64,000 nt of DNA from Idiomarina xiamenensis 10-D-4 (GCF_000299895.1 NZ_AMRG01000006.1:62001-126000); one strand, 5' to 3'. Positions 18,701 through 29,404 are shown, counted from the stretch's first letter. Notes: generated by a model from the sequence alone, not told the origin. Numbers and translations are program-made.

Positions 18701-19221
18701 TTATATTTCGAAATGCCGGCGGCTTCTTCGATGAATACCCGCAGTTCCTGTGGTTTTGACTCCACCAAACGGGATATCATCCCTTGTTCAATAATGGCGT
18801 AACTGCGCGGTCCTAATCCCGTCCCCAAAAATAAGTCGGTAATATCACGACGACGGCATTTACTGTTATTGAGAAAATAGCTGGATTGTCCGTCTCGGCT
18901 AACTAAACGTTTTACCGAAATTTCATTAAAGTTGGCGTATTCGCCTTGAATGCGCCCGCTGGTGTTATCAAACACCAATTCCACCGACGCTTGAGAAACC
19001 GGTTTACGCGCCGTTGAACCGTTAAAAATGACGTCGGTCATGGCATCGCCACGCAGGTTTCGTGCAGAACTTTCGCCTAACACCCAACGCACCGCGTCGA
19101 TAACATTGGATTTGCCACAACCATTCGGGCCAACGACACAGGTCATTTGCCCGGGAAACGCCACTTTGGTGGCATCTACGAAGGATTTAAAACCAACCAG
19201 TTTGATGTGTTTTAAACGCAT
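15739..19221 (-). CDS. smc: Chromosome partition protein SMC
   Basis: A 1160-residue SMC ATPase that, with ScpA and ScpB, extrudes DNA loops to organise and segregate chromosomes. Walker A GPNGCGKSN is at about 32-40. The C-terminal ABC signature LLSGGEKAL is followed by the Walker B segment LLDEVDAPLDDANV. A hinge-like globular stretch lies at about residues 500-650. The coiled coils on both sides are extraordinarily rich in glutamine, with many runs of four to nine Gln, written as alternating CAG/CAA codons. Length and domain plan are otherwise normal. It is divergent from cysZ and followed by zipA. Confidence 0.95.
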   Translation of the reverse strand: MRLKHIKLVGFKSFVDATKVAFPGQMTCVVGPNGCGKSNVIDAVRWVLGESSARNLRGDAMTDVIFNGSTARKPVSQASVELVFDNTSGRIQGEYANFNEISVKRLVSRDGQSSYFLNNSKCRRRDITDLFLGTGLGPRSYAIIEQGMISRLVESKPQELRVFIEEAAGISKYKERRRETENRMLHTRDNLERLTDVRDELGKQLDKLQRQAAAARRYKALKSDERRLKAELHAIRWLANEQLVEQLRLQQQQQQTALDALIAEQRSGERDTTSLRVQAGELSAQLDRVQQQYYECGTQSSRLEQQIQHQRQQRQQQSEQQRRLQQRIDALQQQLDDERQQCQQQQAAIQQSLPDLSQAEQQLEQLQLAQQDAADAYQQWQQQYQQQQQQQAQQQQQLQRIQLQAEHAEQARQRASQTAQQLQQQQQPLQQRIEQLQQQLQQQADQADQQQLAQQQSAVSECQQQLQQLQAQQQADEQQLRQQQGQQQQLLGQQQSLQRLLAERRREQDHSDFQQWLATQQEHCLGSVADLLQWQPGQQQHWQLALENLLRPWLNAQVMRRQPDTWPSVVGAKLVLLDAEAAAEEIADDIADDSVAALLQGPLRQWRWLQQVRCCQQAPSANDHNWLALNGDYFYQQGYVAAQVEQGSSELAYRQELTDVEHDLQQLSAALDSLAAQIKQRQTTLEQQQQQLVSEQQQLQALQQQQVAVAERERHQQQQLAELTQRLEQQQAQQQAATSEAEQQAEQALLLQAQYDELIASEIPQQQATQAAEGESLAQRLRQLTEQMQQRQQQLHQLQLQQQQQQADYQQAQKLHARSAELLQDSQRQLEQLSESPQQADSLAEQQMQLEQLLDDHQQLAEQKQQLTQQLAAINQEISEIEAGQQGIIQRIEKQRAQLESVKLELTAVQERSRSFVDAIEEMNQRLRPLLESLPDDHDEQRWQRQLDDIARAVQRLGAINLAAIEEADSQAERKGYLDQQHQDLSSALETLSAAIRKIDRETRQRFKETYEAINSDLQRLFPKVFGGGSASLALTDDDLLETGVAIMARPPGKKNSTIHLLSGGEKALTALSLVFAIFRLNPAPFCLLDEVDAPLDDANVGRFCRLVQEMSETVQFIYISHNKVAMEMSSHLAGVTMQEAGVSRLVAVDIEAAVAMTDS

Positions 19222-19423
19222 TCAGTCTTACGCTTTAGCTCTATCGGGCGGTACAAGGCAAACCCCGACTGTAGCAGATTCGCTTGTGATTTGTAACAAT
19301 TTCGCGCAGGCAAAGCCGCCCTATATCCGCTATAGTCGGGATCAATTGAGCGTCGCTACGAACGTAACCACGAATATCATCACGGTCACACCATAAACGT
19401 TTGATCCGTGTTAAGGCAGGACA

Positions 19424-20194
19424 ATGCAAAAGACGGTTTATAGCAATAACAGTGTCGCTTACTTAATACGCGGTTTTTCTCTCATTAATACGCCCGGCAT
19501 TAGACGCTTTGTGTTTATCCCGTTATTGGTTAATTTAGTGATTTTTGCCATCGCTTTTACTTGGTTGATAAATCAATCTCAGGCTTTGGTGACCGCGACT
19601 ATCGACTGGTTACCCAATTATTTTGCTTGGCTTGAGTATTTACTTTGGCCACTTATCGTATTGGTGTTGCTGTTTGGCTTTTCGTATCTATTTAGTACCG
19701 TCAGCAATTGGCTGGCGGCGCCGTTTAACGGCTTATTAGCGGAAAAAATCGAGCGCTTGCTATGCCACCATCCGCTTCAGGACGATGGCATGCTAGCGGT
19801 GGTAAAAGATATTCCGCGCACGCTGTCGCGGGAAATGAGCAAGCTGGGTTACTATTTACCACGCGCTATCGGCTTTTTATTATTGCTATTATTTGTGCCG
19901 GTCATTGGCCAGATCTTATGGTTTTTATTCAACGGTTGGATGATGTCGATTCAATATCTGGATTATGCTTTCGACAATCATAAACTGAGTTTTCGCCATA
20001 TGCGCAATGAATTATCACAACAACAAGGCCGTACCTTAAGCTTCGGCCTAGCCGTTTCTATCTTAGCGTTAATACCACTGATTAACTTGATTCTAATGCC
20101 GGTCGCCATATGCGGTGCTACCGCGTTGTGGGTTGACCATTATCGCGACCACGCTCTGCCCCAGGCGGCCCGGCCACAACGCCCCGCTCGTTGA
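19424..20194 (+). CDS. cysZ: Sulfate transporter CysZ (EI24 family)
   Basis: A 256-residue inner-membrane protein with four or more hydrophobic segments (about 25-50, 70-95, 145-180 and 205-230). It matches CysZ in its opening (SVAYLIRGFSLINTPGIRRF), in the APFNGLLAEKIE segment and in MSIQYLDYAFDNH. CysZ brings sulfate into the cell for cysteine synthesis. The start ATG is preceded by GGCAGGAC. It is divergent from smc, as in many related genomes. Confidence 0.92.
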   Translation: MQKTVYSNNSVAYLIRGFSLINTPGIRRFVFIPLLVNLVIFAIAFTWLINQSQALVTATIDWLPNYFAWLEYLLWPLIVLVLLFGFSYLFSTVSNWLAAPFNGLLAEKIERLLCHHPLQDDGMLAVVKDIPRTLSREMSKLGYYLPRAIGFLLLLLFVPVIGQILWFLFNGWMMSIQYLDYAFDNHKLSFRHMRNELSQQQGRTLSFGLAVSILALIPLINLILMPVAICGATALWVDHYRDHALPQAARPQRPAR

Positions 20195-20334
20195 AGCTTA
20201 CGTATAAACACTCGCTAACAGCGGTGCTTGTGTCATCAACCACTGACACCAATTGAGGTTGGCTAGGACTGGCATGCTCGGCGGCTATTAGCCCATACTG
20301 CATACACCTTAGGCATCTCATTAATAGGTTTCTT

Positions 20335-20766
20335 ATGATTGCAAGCAACGCTGCTGGTGCGGCTTCAACTGGGCGTACAAACACCGCCAGCGCAGATACG
20401 CAGAATCAAGTTAAGCGTCCTCTTCAGTACGGTAGCCAGTACAGTGGCTATATCGTTTGTATCAAGCAGGCAAAGGTGTTACTCAGTGCAAATAGCTGTC
20501 GCATGCATGGCATGCCCGTTGCGCAGCGTTGGTTATCAATGGCAAGCTGGTTAGCACTCTACCAATCGCAAAGTGAGCAGCTGGCGTTAGCCTACCGTTG
20601 CGCTTGTTGCGTACGGGGTTATTTAATTTTGCAGCTCACCCTATCGCTGTCGCATGAGCCACTGGCAGTGCAACATCGCTTAATGAGTTATCGACAAAAC
20701 AATCAGCGCCTAGTGATCGGCAGCATCACTTCATCCGCTAGCTCTCTTTATAACCAAACTCTATAA
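20335..20766 (+). CDS. Hypothetical protein, uncertain
   Basis: A 143-codon open frame with only a weak AATAGG before its ATG. The product is rich in Ser, Gln, Ala and Leu with a CCVRG segment (residues 90-94). It has no signal peptide, transmembrane helix or recognised motif. The region SGYIVCIKQAKVLLSANSC could be the start of a small beta-rich domain. It stands alone between cysZ and a binding-protein gene. Codon use looks similar to the surroundings, which is the only argument that it is real. Confidence 0.35.
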   Translation: MIASNAAGAASTGRTNTASADTQNQVKRPLQYGSQYSGYIVCIKQAKVLLSANSCRMHGMPVAQRWLSMASWLALYQSQSEQLALAYRCACCVRGYLILQLTLSLSHEPLAVQHRLMSYRQNNQRLVIGSITSSASSLYNQTL

Positions 20767-20878
20767 AAAAACTTAACAACTAAATAAAGTAATTTAGCGG
20801 TCAGCTTGAGCAAAGTGGTATAGCACTATATTATTTGTTTATAAAATTTAAAATATCGTTAACCAAATTAACAACCCG

Positions 20879-21796
20879 ATGCAACGTCAACGACCCATAA
20901 AATGCTTTTCCAAGACACTGAAAAAAGCCACTTATGTGCTATTTTTCAGTGCATTATTGGTTTTTTCGCCTTTCAAAGCAGACGCTGACACACTACCTGA
21001 GCACGAAATCACTTGGGCCATCAACGCCGCACCACCCTTTCATGTGTTAAATGGTCGTTATAAAAATCAGGGGATTTGTGACGCGCTTATCCAGTCGGTC
21101 AGTAACCATTTACCAAACGTCAAACAACGGGTGGTGGTGATGCCGCAACAACGTATTAGTCAATTAATGCGTGAACAAAAGCAATTGTGCTTTCCTTGCA
21201 TGATCTATCACCCTGAAGCGAATGATGGTGCTGTTTTTAGTCAGCCGACACATGTTTATCGTCCGCATGGCATTATTACTCGCCGAGATATTGCCGACAA
21301 ACTTTTAAGCGACGGTCGCACGCAGCTTTCTTTAGCTGAGTTGCTGGCTACCGATTTACGTTTTGGCCGACCACAGGGGCGTAAATATGGTCGCCTGCAA
21401 GGCTTGATCGATAACTACGATAAGCAACGTAACAGCGCTGTGCTGCGCTCTGGAGAAAATAGCACAGTCGGCATTTTAGATATGATTGAAGCTGGCCGCA
21501 TCGATTACACTATCGACTACATGAGTGTAAAAACCTACTACGAGAAAACCCATGATGACCGCTTAGCCTATATTCCTATCAGCGAGCTGGCACAGCAGCC
21601 GGTGATTGGTGCTATCGGCTGTTCAGACGATGAATGGGGTAGAAAAAGCGTGGCCTTAATTAATGGTGTTTTAGCCGACGTTCGACGGGACCAATTGTTT
21701 TTACAAACGCTAAACTTATGGTTTGTCGATAAGCCGCAAGATAGTTACCAACGGCTCTATCAACAAAGCTTACGAGAGTACACCCCTGAAGAATAA
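20879..21796 (+). CDS. Periplasmic substrate-binding-like protein (TIGR02285 type)
   Basis: A 305-residue protein with a basic start and a signal peptide ending near residue 36 (after KADAD). The mature part looks like an amino-acid-type extracellular solute-binding fold (SBP_bac_3): ITWAINAAPPFHV at the start, QGICDALIQSVS, MPQQRISQLM, a CFPCMIY motif with two cysteines, and YTIDYMSVKTYYE near the end. This matches the uncharacterised exported family TIGR02285. No permease or ATPase gene adjoins, so it may sense a ligand or serve a distant transporter. An AT-rich upstream region precedes it. Confidence 0.7.
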   Translation: MQRQRPIKCFSKTLKKATYVLFFSALLVFSPFKADADTLPEHEITWAINAAPPFHVLNGRYKNQGICDALIQSVSNHLPNVKQRVVVMPQQRISQLMREQKQLCFPCMIYHPEANDGAVFSQPTHVYRPHGIITRRDIADKLLSDGRTQLSLAELLATDLRFGRPQGRKYGRLQGLIDNYDKQRNSAVLRSGENSTVGILDMIEAGRIDYTIDYMSVKTYYEKTHDDRLAYIPISELAQQPVIGAIGCSDDEWGRKSVALINGVLADVRRDQLFLQTLNLWFVDKPQDSYQRLYQQSLREYTPEE

Positions 21797-21820
21797 AACG
21801 CCGTGCCGACAAAGCGATGG

Positions 21821-23164
21821 CTAATCGTCATCGTCTAATAACTTATTATCGATACGCTTGCTCGTTTGCACGCCTAACTCACGGAATTTTTCTACCCGGC
21901 TGACCAAATTACCACGTCCCGAAGACAGCTTTTTCATCGCCTCTTGATAGCGGTTGTCGGCCGTTTTTAAGGTATTACCCAGTTTATCCATATCATCGAT
22001 AAAGCCGACAAATTTGTCGTACAATTTACCGGCGTCGGTAGCAATACGCTGAGCATTACGATTCTGTTGCTCATACTGCCAAATATTGTTAATGGTGCGC
22101 AATGCGACCAATAAGTTGGTGGGACTAACCAGCATGATATTGTTATCGAGCGCCAATCGGATCAATTCTGGATCGCGATCGACCGCCAGCAAAAAGGCTG
22201 GCTCAATCGGAATAAACAGCAAGACATAATCCAAGGTTCGTACTTGTTCAAGTTGTTGATAATTCTTATTGCCTAACTGTTTGATATGATTACGTAGCGA
22301 TTGCACGTGCTCTTGCAGCGCGCGCTCACGAACATCGTCTTGTTCAGCACTAAAGTAACGCTCGTACGCACTTAAGCTGACTTTAGAATCAATGATGACG
22401 TCTTTCTCGTTAGGTAAATGAACAATCACATCGGGCTTAAATTGGCGTCCATCTTCGTCACGATGATGGCTTTGCGTATCGTACTCATAGCCCTCTCGCA
22501 AACCCGACTGTTGCAACATACGCTCCAGCACCACTTCGCCCCAATTACCCTGCTGCTTATTATCACCTTTCAGCGCTTTAGTTAGGGCTTCCGCCTCTTC
22601 AGACATACGTTGATTAAGCGACTTAAGCGTTAGCAATTCGGTTTTTAACGACGCCCGTTCTTTGGTTTCATCGGTATATTGTTGCTGGATTTGCTGCTTA
22701 AATGCTTCGATTTGTTGCTTAAACGGCTCCAGCGTCGATTTCAGTGAATCTTGGTTACGTTCTTGTAGTCCCTTTGATTTAGCCTCGAAAATACGATTTG
22801 CGAGATTTTCGAACTGTTGCTGTAAGCGTGCTTCACTAGCTTCTAGCAACGCCAATTTTTCCGCCTGATTTTGCTGTTCTTGCTGACGTGTCGCTTGCTG
22901 CGTTTGCCAGCCGCTTTGCAACTGGTAATGCGCTTGTTGCAATTGCTCATAACGCTGTTGCCACTGTTGCCCCTGTTCGGCTTGCTGCTGCCACTGCTCG
23001 CTACGGGTCTGCGCCTCGGTCAGCGCCACTTGCAGTTGCTGTAATTGCTGCTGCAACGTTTGCTGACGTTGGTTTTGCTTAAACCAACCCCATAGCATGA
23101 CTAATAACAACGCTAACGGCGCCGCTAACAGCAGCGCCCATTGCCAGAACAACAGTGATAGCAT
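21821..23164 (-). CDS. rmuC: DNA recombination protein RmuC
   Basis: A 447-residue protein. An N-terminal membrane helix (about 3-25) is followed by a Gln-rich coiled coil (about 30-190) and the RmuC core domain (about 200-400) with LKGDNKQQGNWGEVVLERML, KPDVIVHLPN and the nuclease-like DSKVSLSAYERY segment. RmuC limits rearrangements at inverted repeats in E. coli; its biochemical role is unclear. The ATG overlaps the fumarase stop as TGATG, so the two are translationally coupled. Confidence 0.92.
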   Translation of the reverse strand: MLSLLFWQWALLLAAPLALLLVMLWGWFKQNQRQQTLQQQLQQLQVALTEAQTRSEQWQQQAEQGQQWQQRYEQLQQAHYQLQSGWQTQQATRQQEQQNQAEKLALLEASEARLQQQFENLANRIFEAKSKGLQERNQDSLKSTLEPFKQQIEAFKQQIQQQYTDETKERASLKTELLTLKSLNQRMSEEAEALTKALKGDNKQQGNWGEVVLERMLQQSGLREGYEYDTQSHHRDEDGRQFKPDVIVHLPNEKDVIIDSKVSLSAYERYFSAEQDDVRERALQEHVQSLRNHIKQLGNKNYQQLEQVRTLDYVLLFIPIEPAFLLAVDRDPELIRLALDNNIMLVSPTNLLVALRTINNIWQYEQQNRNAQRIATDAGKLYDKFVGFIDDMDKLGNTLKTADNRYQEAMKKLSSGRGNLVSRVEKFRELGVQTSKRIDNKLLDDDD

Positions 23165-24678
23165 CAGGCATTACCCGCTTCGGCTAGTTTTAATTGCCAA
23201 ATTTGGGGGCCAGCGGTATGCGCATTATTACCTTGGCTATCCACCGCCACGGTGACCGGCATATCTTCGACCTCAAACTCATAAATCGCTTCCATACCCA
23301 GGTCTTCAAATGCCACCACTTGCGCCTTCTTAATCGCTTTTGCGACCAAATAGGCAGCGCCGCCAACCGCCATTAAATAAACCGCTTTATGCTGACGAAT
23401 ACTGTCAACCGTTTGCGGACCACGTTCGGCCTTACCAATCATGCCCAAAATACCGGTCTTATCGAGCATCATATCGGTAAATTTATCCATCCGGGTAGCC
23501 GTAGTCGGCCCCGCAGGGCCTACCACTTCATCGCCAACCGGATCGACCGGACCCACGTAGTAAATGAATTTATTGGTAAAATCGACCGGTAAGCTTTCAC
23601 CATTATCAAGCATGTCTTTAATGCGCTTGTGAGCCGCATCACGGCCAGTCAGCATCTTGCCCGATAACAGCACCGTTTCGCCCATTTGCCAGTTTTGAAT
23701 ATCCGCGGCTGAGACCTCGTCAAGATTGACCCGACGCACATCATCACCCAATTCAAAGGTCACATCGGGCCAGTCCTCTAACTTAGGCGGCTGTAAATCG
23801 GCTGGGCCGCTGCCATCTAAATAAAAATGCGCGTGACGAGTGGCCGCACAGTTCGGGATCAGCGTCACAGGCTTCGACGCCGCATGCGTGGGTACACTTT
23901 TGATTTTCACATCTAATACCGTGGTCACACCGCCTAAACCTTGCGCACCGATCCCCAATTTGTTGACGCGATCGTAAATTTCAAGACGCAATTCTTCTTC
24001 CGCATTTTGCGGACCACGCTCTAATAACTCTTGCATATCGACTGGATCCATCAAGCTTTCTTTCGCCAGTACCGCCGATTTTTCAGCCGTACCACCGATG
24101 CCCAGACCAATCATCCCCGGCGGACACCAGCCAGCACCCAGTTTTGGCATGGTTTCAACCACCCAGTCAGCAATGGAATCACTCGGATTCAGCATTACCA
24201 TCTTCGATTTATTCTCCGAACCACCACCTTTTGCAGCGATCATCACTTCAATTTTATCGCCTGCCACCATATCGATATGAACTACCGCCGGCGCATTGTC
24301 ACCGGTATTTTTACGTTTACCGGCAGGGTCTGCGACAATCGATGCGCGCAGCGGGTTATCCGGATTGGTGTATGCTCTGCGAGTGCCTTCATCGACCATT
24401 TGCTGCACCGTCATGTCGGTTTTATCCCACTGCACCGCCATGCCAATTTTGACAAAGCAGGTAACGATACCGGTGTCCTGACAGATTGGCCGATGGCCTT
24501 GCGCTGCCATGCGCGAGTTGGTCAATACCTGCGCAATGGCGTTTTTAGCCGCTTCGCTTTGTTCTTTGTGGTAAGCCTTTTCTAACGCTTGGACGAAATC
24601 TAACGGATGGTAATAAGAAATGTATTGCAGCGCATCGGCGATGCTTTCAATAAAATCAGCCTGACGGATCACAGTCAT
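23164..24678 (-). CDS. Class I fumarate hydratase
   Basis: A 504-residue iron-sulfur fumarase interconverting fumarate and malate in the TCA cycle. Cluster cysteines are visible in PICQDTGIVTCF (Cys66), GAGWCPPGM and PNCAATRHAH. The C-terminal swivel domain begins near ATRMDKFTDMML. Length and motifs fit the FumA/FumB group; which of the two cannot be decided. It is the first gene of a two-gene transcript with rmuC. Confidence 0.92.
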   Translation of the reverse strand: MTVIRQADFIESIADALQYISYYHPLDFVQALEKAYHKEQSEAAKNAIAQVLTNSRMAAQGHRPICQDTGIVTCFVKIGMAVQWDKTDMTVQQMVDEGTRRAYTNPDNPLRASIVADPAGKRKNTGDNAPAVVHIDMVAGDKIEVMIAAKGGGSENKSKMVMLNPSDSIADWVVETMPKLGAGWCPPGMIGLGIGGTAEKSAVLAKESLMDPVDMQELLERGPQNAEEELRLEIYDRVNKLGIGAQGLGGVTTVLDVKIKSVPTHAASKPVTLIPNCAATRHAHFYLDGSGPADLQPPKLEDWPDVTFELGDDVRRVNLDEVSAADIQNWQMGETVLLSGKMLTGRDAAHKRIKDMLDNGESLPVDFTNKFIYYVGPVDPVGDEVVGPAGPTTATRMDKFTDMMLDKTGILGMIGKAERGPQTVDSIRQHKAVYLMAVGGAAYLVAKAIKKAQVVAFEDLGMEAIYEFEVEDMPVTVAVDSQGNNAHTAGPQIWQLKLAEAGNA

Positions 24679-24972
24679 GACAACCTCTGCTATAGGCGTG
24701 CTAAGTCATAATTAATGTGGCGCAAATCATACCCTGTTAAGCAACAGAAAACCAGTTTTGCACTTTGCTTAACGGTGCTTGTTAGGGCCTCTATCGAGCA
24801 CCCAAAAAGCCGTTAAAAACTCGCGTTTTACGCCATAATATGCGGCTATTATCAATTATCGGTGTTGTGCTAAACTAGCGCTATTCTATGTTTACTTAAG
24901 TGTTGCTTGCTTAAATATTACTTGCTTAAATCATGCCCACGAGTGTTAATTTTACTATCAGAAGCTACCGCC

Positions 24973-26333
24973 ATGTTATCTGCCGAAGATGTCACCGCTG
25001 AGTCACTTGCCGTAGCACTGATTGCGCGACCGCTAAACTCATTAACCACGCCCATTGTCGAGCTATTTGAGCACTGTCAGCACGAAGCCTGGGCGTTGCT
25101 GTTAGATTCGGCCGAAAGCGAGCATAGTAACAGCCGCTACCATCTGATTTTGCGCCAACCATTGCTAACCTTTACCGATGCTCAGCAAGGCTTACAGCAA
25201 TGTCGCGCAAGCCTACAACAAATGGGCAGTTACGATGGACCTGAGCAGTTACCCTTTCAAGGTGGTGCAGCGGGCTACTTAAGCTACGATTATGGCCGCT
25301 ATATCGAACCATTAGACACCTTAGCCGAGGCCGACATTGAGCTTCCCGAATTGGCCCTCGCGATTTATCAACAGGCGTTGATTTATGACCGCCACCAACA
25401 GCAGTATTGGTTGCTTGCACCCCAACATCAGTTTCAACAACTGGCCGACTATTGGCAACAAGCAGCGCATAGCAAGCGCACAGACCAGCGCAAGCCATTT
25501 CGGCTCAACGGTCATTGGCGCAGCAACATGAGCGAACAGCAGTATCGCGAGAAATTCAACCGCGTACAGCACTATCTGCAGGCTGGCGACTGTTATCAAA
25601 TCAATCTGGCGCAGCGCTTTAGTTGTCAGTATCAAGGCAGTGAATGGCAGGCGTATTGCCGCCTGCGCCCTTCTCGGCCTTTATGCGGTTGCCGCAAGGC
25701 GCCATACTAAGCCTCTCACCCGAACGTTTTTTACAGGTTGACGAACAAGGCCGGGTCGAGACCAAACCGATTAAAGGCACCCTGCCGCGTAGCTCAGATA
25801 GTCGCGTCGACGCGGCCAACGCCGCGCGCTTACAACAATCTCCTAAAGATCGTGCAGAAAATCTGATGATTGTCGACTTATTGCGTAACGATCTGAGTCG
25901 CAGTTGCCAGCCCGGCAGCGTTGATGTGCCGCAATTATTCGCCGTTGAGAGCTTTGCCGCGGTACATCATTTGGTTAGCACCGTGCGCGCTCAACTGACG
26001 CCCGGCAAATCGGCCTTGGATCTGCTTGAGCAGGCTTTTCCCGGGGGGTCAATCACCGGCGCGCCAAAAATCCGTGCGATGCAGATTATCGAAGAACTAG
26101 AGCCACATCGACGTTCCGTCTACTGCGGTAGTATTGGCTATTTTTCGCAACACGGCGGCGCCGATACCAACATCGCCATTCGTACCTTGGTAGCCAGTCA
26201 AGGCTATCTGTATTGTTGGGCTGGCGGCGGCTTAGTGGCCGACTCGGATGCCGCAGCGGAATATCAAGAAACCTTGGACAAGGTAAACCGAATTCTCCCG
26301 GTACTTACCGCTATCAACGAGCAACCGTTATGA
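24973..26333 (+). pseudogene. pabB: Aminodeoxychorismate synthase component I, frameshifted
   Basis: PabB makes 4-amino-4-deoxychorismate for folate. The first part (24973-25710) runs through GDCYQINLAQRF and GSEWQAYCRL, then leaves the family sequence. The remainder continues in another frame from about 25665 (APFSAFMRLPQGAILSLSPERF) through KPIKGT, PGGSITGAPKIRAMQII and GGADTNIAIRT to a normal end at 26333. One base added near 25665-25672 would restore the frame, though the loop would still be a few residues shorter than in E. coli PabB. All catalytic motifs are present across the two frames. This may be a real inactivating mutation or a sequence error. Confidence 0.85.
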
Positions 26334-26944
26334 GCCCGCGTCAGCCACAACTAACGCGTGAACAGTTTGTGCAACGCTTCAGTTTACATCGCCAGCATCA
26401 AGCATTACGTCCGAGCCATAGCCGTTTGAAATTATCAGCGGTATTGATCCCGGTAGTAGAGCGGGCTGACGGACTGTCGTTGATATTGACACAACGGGCT
26501 AATCAATTACGCCACCACGCCGGACAGATCAGCTTTCCGGGCGGACGCTATGAAGACGGCGACCAACATTTGTTGAATACCGCCTTACGCGAAACCGAAG
26601 AAGAAATTGGTTTACCGCGTGAACAAGTGGAAGTGTTAGGACAACTGCGTGACTACCCAACGCGCTTCAATTTTCTCATTCGACCATTTGTTGCATTGGT
26701 AACACCACAGCAGCCGTTACGCGCACAAGCCGGCGAAGTGGCGGAAATTTTTGAGGTACCGCTCGCGGCGGTGTTACACCAAGACAATCACTATGCCTAT
26801 CGTATTCCACTGTACATTTATGACCGGGTCTACTTTATACCTTGGCAGCAACGCAATATTTGGGGGGCGACCGCGGGAATTTTGCGCGAACTCGCCGACC
26901 ACGTACAACCGGAGCAGCGGCTAAACTTCCGACCATTAAACTGA
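26330..26944 (+). CDS. Nudix hydrolase, CoA pyrophosphatase type
   Basis: A 204-residue NudL/YeaB-like protein. The Nudix box GGRYEDGD...LRETEEEIGL is preceded by the RANQLRHHAGQISFPGG segment that marks the CoA-pyrophosphatase (UPF0035) group, which splits coenzyme A to phosphopantetheine and 3',5'-ADP. The start at 26330 forms an ATGA overlap with the pabB stop, so the two genes are coupled. pabB followed by this hydrolase is a common gammaproteobacterial order. Confidence 0.88.
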   Translation: MSPRQPQLTREQFVQRFSLHRQHQALRPSHSRLKLSAVLIPVVERADGLSLILTQRANQLRHHAGQISFPGGRYEDGDQHLLNTALRETEEEIGLPREQVEVLGQLRDYPTRFNFLIRPFVALVTPQQPLRAQAGEVAEIFEVPLAAVLHQDNHYAYRIPLYIYDRVYFIPWQQRNIWGATAGILRELADHVQPEQRLNFRPLN

Positions 26945-27022
26945 AGACTTGCCTTGCCCCCCGGGCAACATGCGACAATAATGCCAGACAATATTCATTA
27001 ACGATTGCGGGACGTCATCGGT

Positions 27023-28396
27023 ATGATCAGTGTATTTGATATTTATAAAATCGGTATTGGCCCTTCTAGCTCACACACGGTGGGCCCTATGCGCGCCGCA
27101 TACGAGTTTTTACAGGCCGCCGATGCGGCAGGTAAATTGGCCGATGCCGACGGCATTAAAGTCGAATTATACGGCTCTTTGGGACAAACCGGTAAAGGCC
27201 ACGGCACCGGTAAAGCGGTGATTTTAGGGTTAGCTGGCGAACTGCCCGAAACCGTTGATACCACCACCGTGGACGACTTTTTAGCGCGCACCGACAGCGA
27301 ACAAAAATTGGCACTGTTGGGCCAGCATGACATCCATTTTCCACGGCAGGGTGCGATTACCTTTCATCGTCGTAAAACCATGCCGAAACACGCTAATGCC
27401 ATGGAGCTTACCTTATTCAAAGGCGATCAGGCGCTTTACAATGACCTATATTACTCGATTGGTGGTGGTTTTATTGTTCGTGATGCCGATTTTGATGAAA
27501 CCTTAGAAGAGGCCATTGAGCAATCTAGCAAGCCAATCCCCTTCCCCTTTGATAGCGCTGCCGACTTGTTGGCGCACTGTCAGGAACAAGGTATGCGTAT
27601 CAGCTCGTTGATGCTCGCTAACGAAAAAGTTTTCCGTAGCGAAGACGAGATCCGCGCTGGCTTATTAAAAATCTGGCACACCATGCAAGGGAGCATCGAA
27701 CGAGGCATTCGCACCGAAGGCATTTTGCCAGGTGGTTTAAAAGTACGTCGTCGTGCGCCGGGCTTATATCAGCGCTTAAAAACCGAACGCTCTAACGACG
27801 TCATGCTGGCCATGGACTGGGTTGATTTATTTGCCTTAGCGGTGAACGAAGAAAATGCCGCTGGTGGCCGCATCGTCACCGCCCCCACCAACGGCGCCGC
27901 CGGCATTATCCCAGCAGTAATGAGCTATGCCGATAAGTTTATCGAAAAGATGGACGACGAAACCGTGGTGCGGTTTTTACTAACCTCGGCAGCGATTGGT
28001 ATTTTATATAAAAAGAATGCCTCAATTTCGGGTGCCGAAGTTGGCTGTCAGGGTGAGGTTGGCGTCGCCTGTTCGATGGCCGCTGGTGCCTTGGCCGAGG
28101 TTATGGGCGGCAACCCCATTAACGTCGAAAACGCCGCTGAAATCGGTATGGAGCACAATTTAGGTCTGACCTGTGACCCCGTTGGCGGCTTAGTGCAAGT
28201 ACCTTGTATCGAACGTAACGCCATGGGCGCCGTTAAAGCGATTAATGCGGCGCGCTTAGCGCTACGCGGTAGTGGTGATCACAAAGTCTCATTAGACAAA
28301 GTGATTAAAACTATGTGGGACACCGGCAATGATATGAAGACCAAATACAAAGAAACCGCGCGCGGCGGTTTAGCGGTCAATATTATCGAGTGCTAA
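27023..28396 (+). CDS. sdaA: L-serine ammonia-lyase, iron-sulfur type
   Basis: A single-chain L-serine dehydratase of 457 residues converting serine to pyruvate and ammonia. The N-terminal regulatory part begins [23 protein letters not shown]. Cluster cysteines are seen in [19 protein letters not shown] and [19 protein letters not shown]. The ATG at 27023 is chosen over an upstream TTG because the family always starts close to this motif. It may belong to the nudix transcript, 78 bases upstream, and it converges with cysB. Confidence 0.93.
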   Translation: MISVFDIYKIGIGPSSSHTVGPMRAAYEFLQAADAAGKLADADGIKVELYGSLGQTGKGHGTGKAVILGLAGELPETVDTTTVDDFLARTDSEQKLALLGQHDIHFPRQGAITFHRRKTMPKHANAMELTLFKGDQALYNDLYYSIGGGFIVRDADFDETLEEAIEQSSKPIPFPFDSAADLLAHCQEQGMRISSLMLANEKVFRSEDEIRAGLLKIWHTMQGSIERGIRTEGILPGGLKVRRRAPGLYQRLKTERSNDVMLAMDWVDLFALAVNEENAAGGRIVTAPTNGAAGIIPAVMSYADKFIEKMDDETVVRFLLTSAAIGILYKKNASISGAEVGCQGEVGVACSMAAGALAEVMGGNPINVENAAEIGMEHNLGLTCDPVGGLVQVPCIERNAMGAVKAINAARLALRGSGDHKVSLDKVIKTMWDTGNDMKTKYKETARGGLAVNIIEC

Positions 28397-28417
28397 TGGC
28401 GCTGCAAGACCTGCCCA

Positions 28418-29404
<987 letters not shown>

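Noticed and set aside
15739-19221. Several open frames of 60-126 codons in other frames and on the opposite strand, some Ser/Asn-rich or Leu-rich
   Set aside because: They are by-products of the CAG/CAA-rich smc coding sequence, with no ribosome binding sites and low-complexity products.
24031-24585. 184-codon plus-strand frame opposite fumarase
   Set aside because: Antisense shadow of a strongly conserved gene; His/Phe-rich improbable product.
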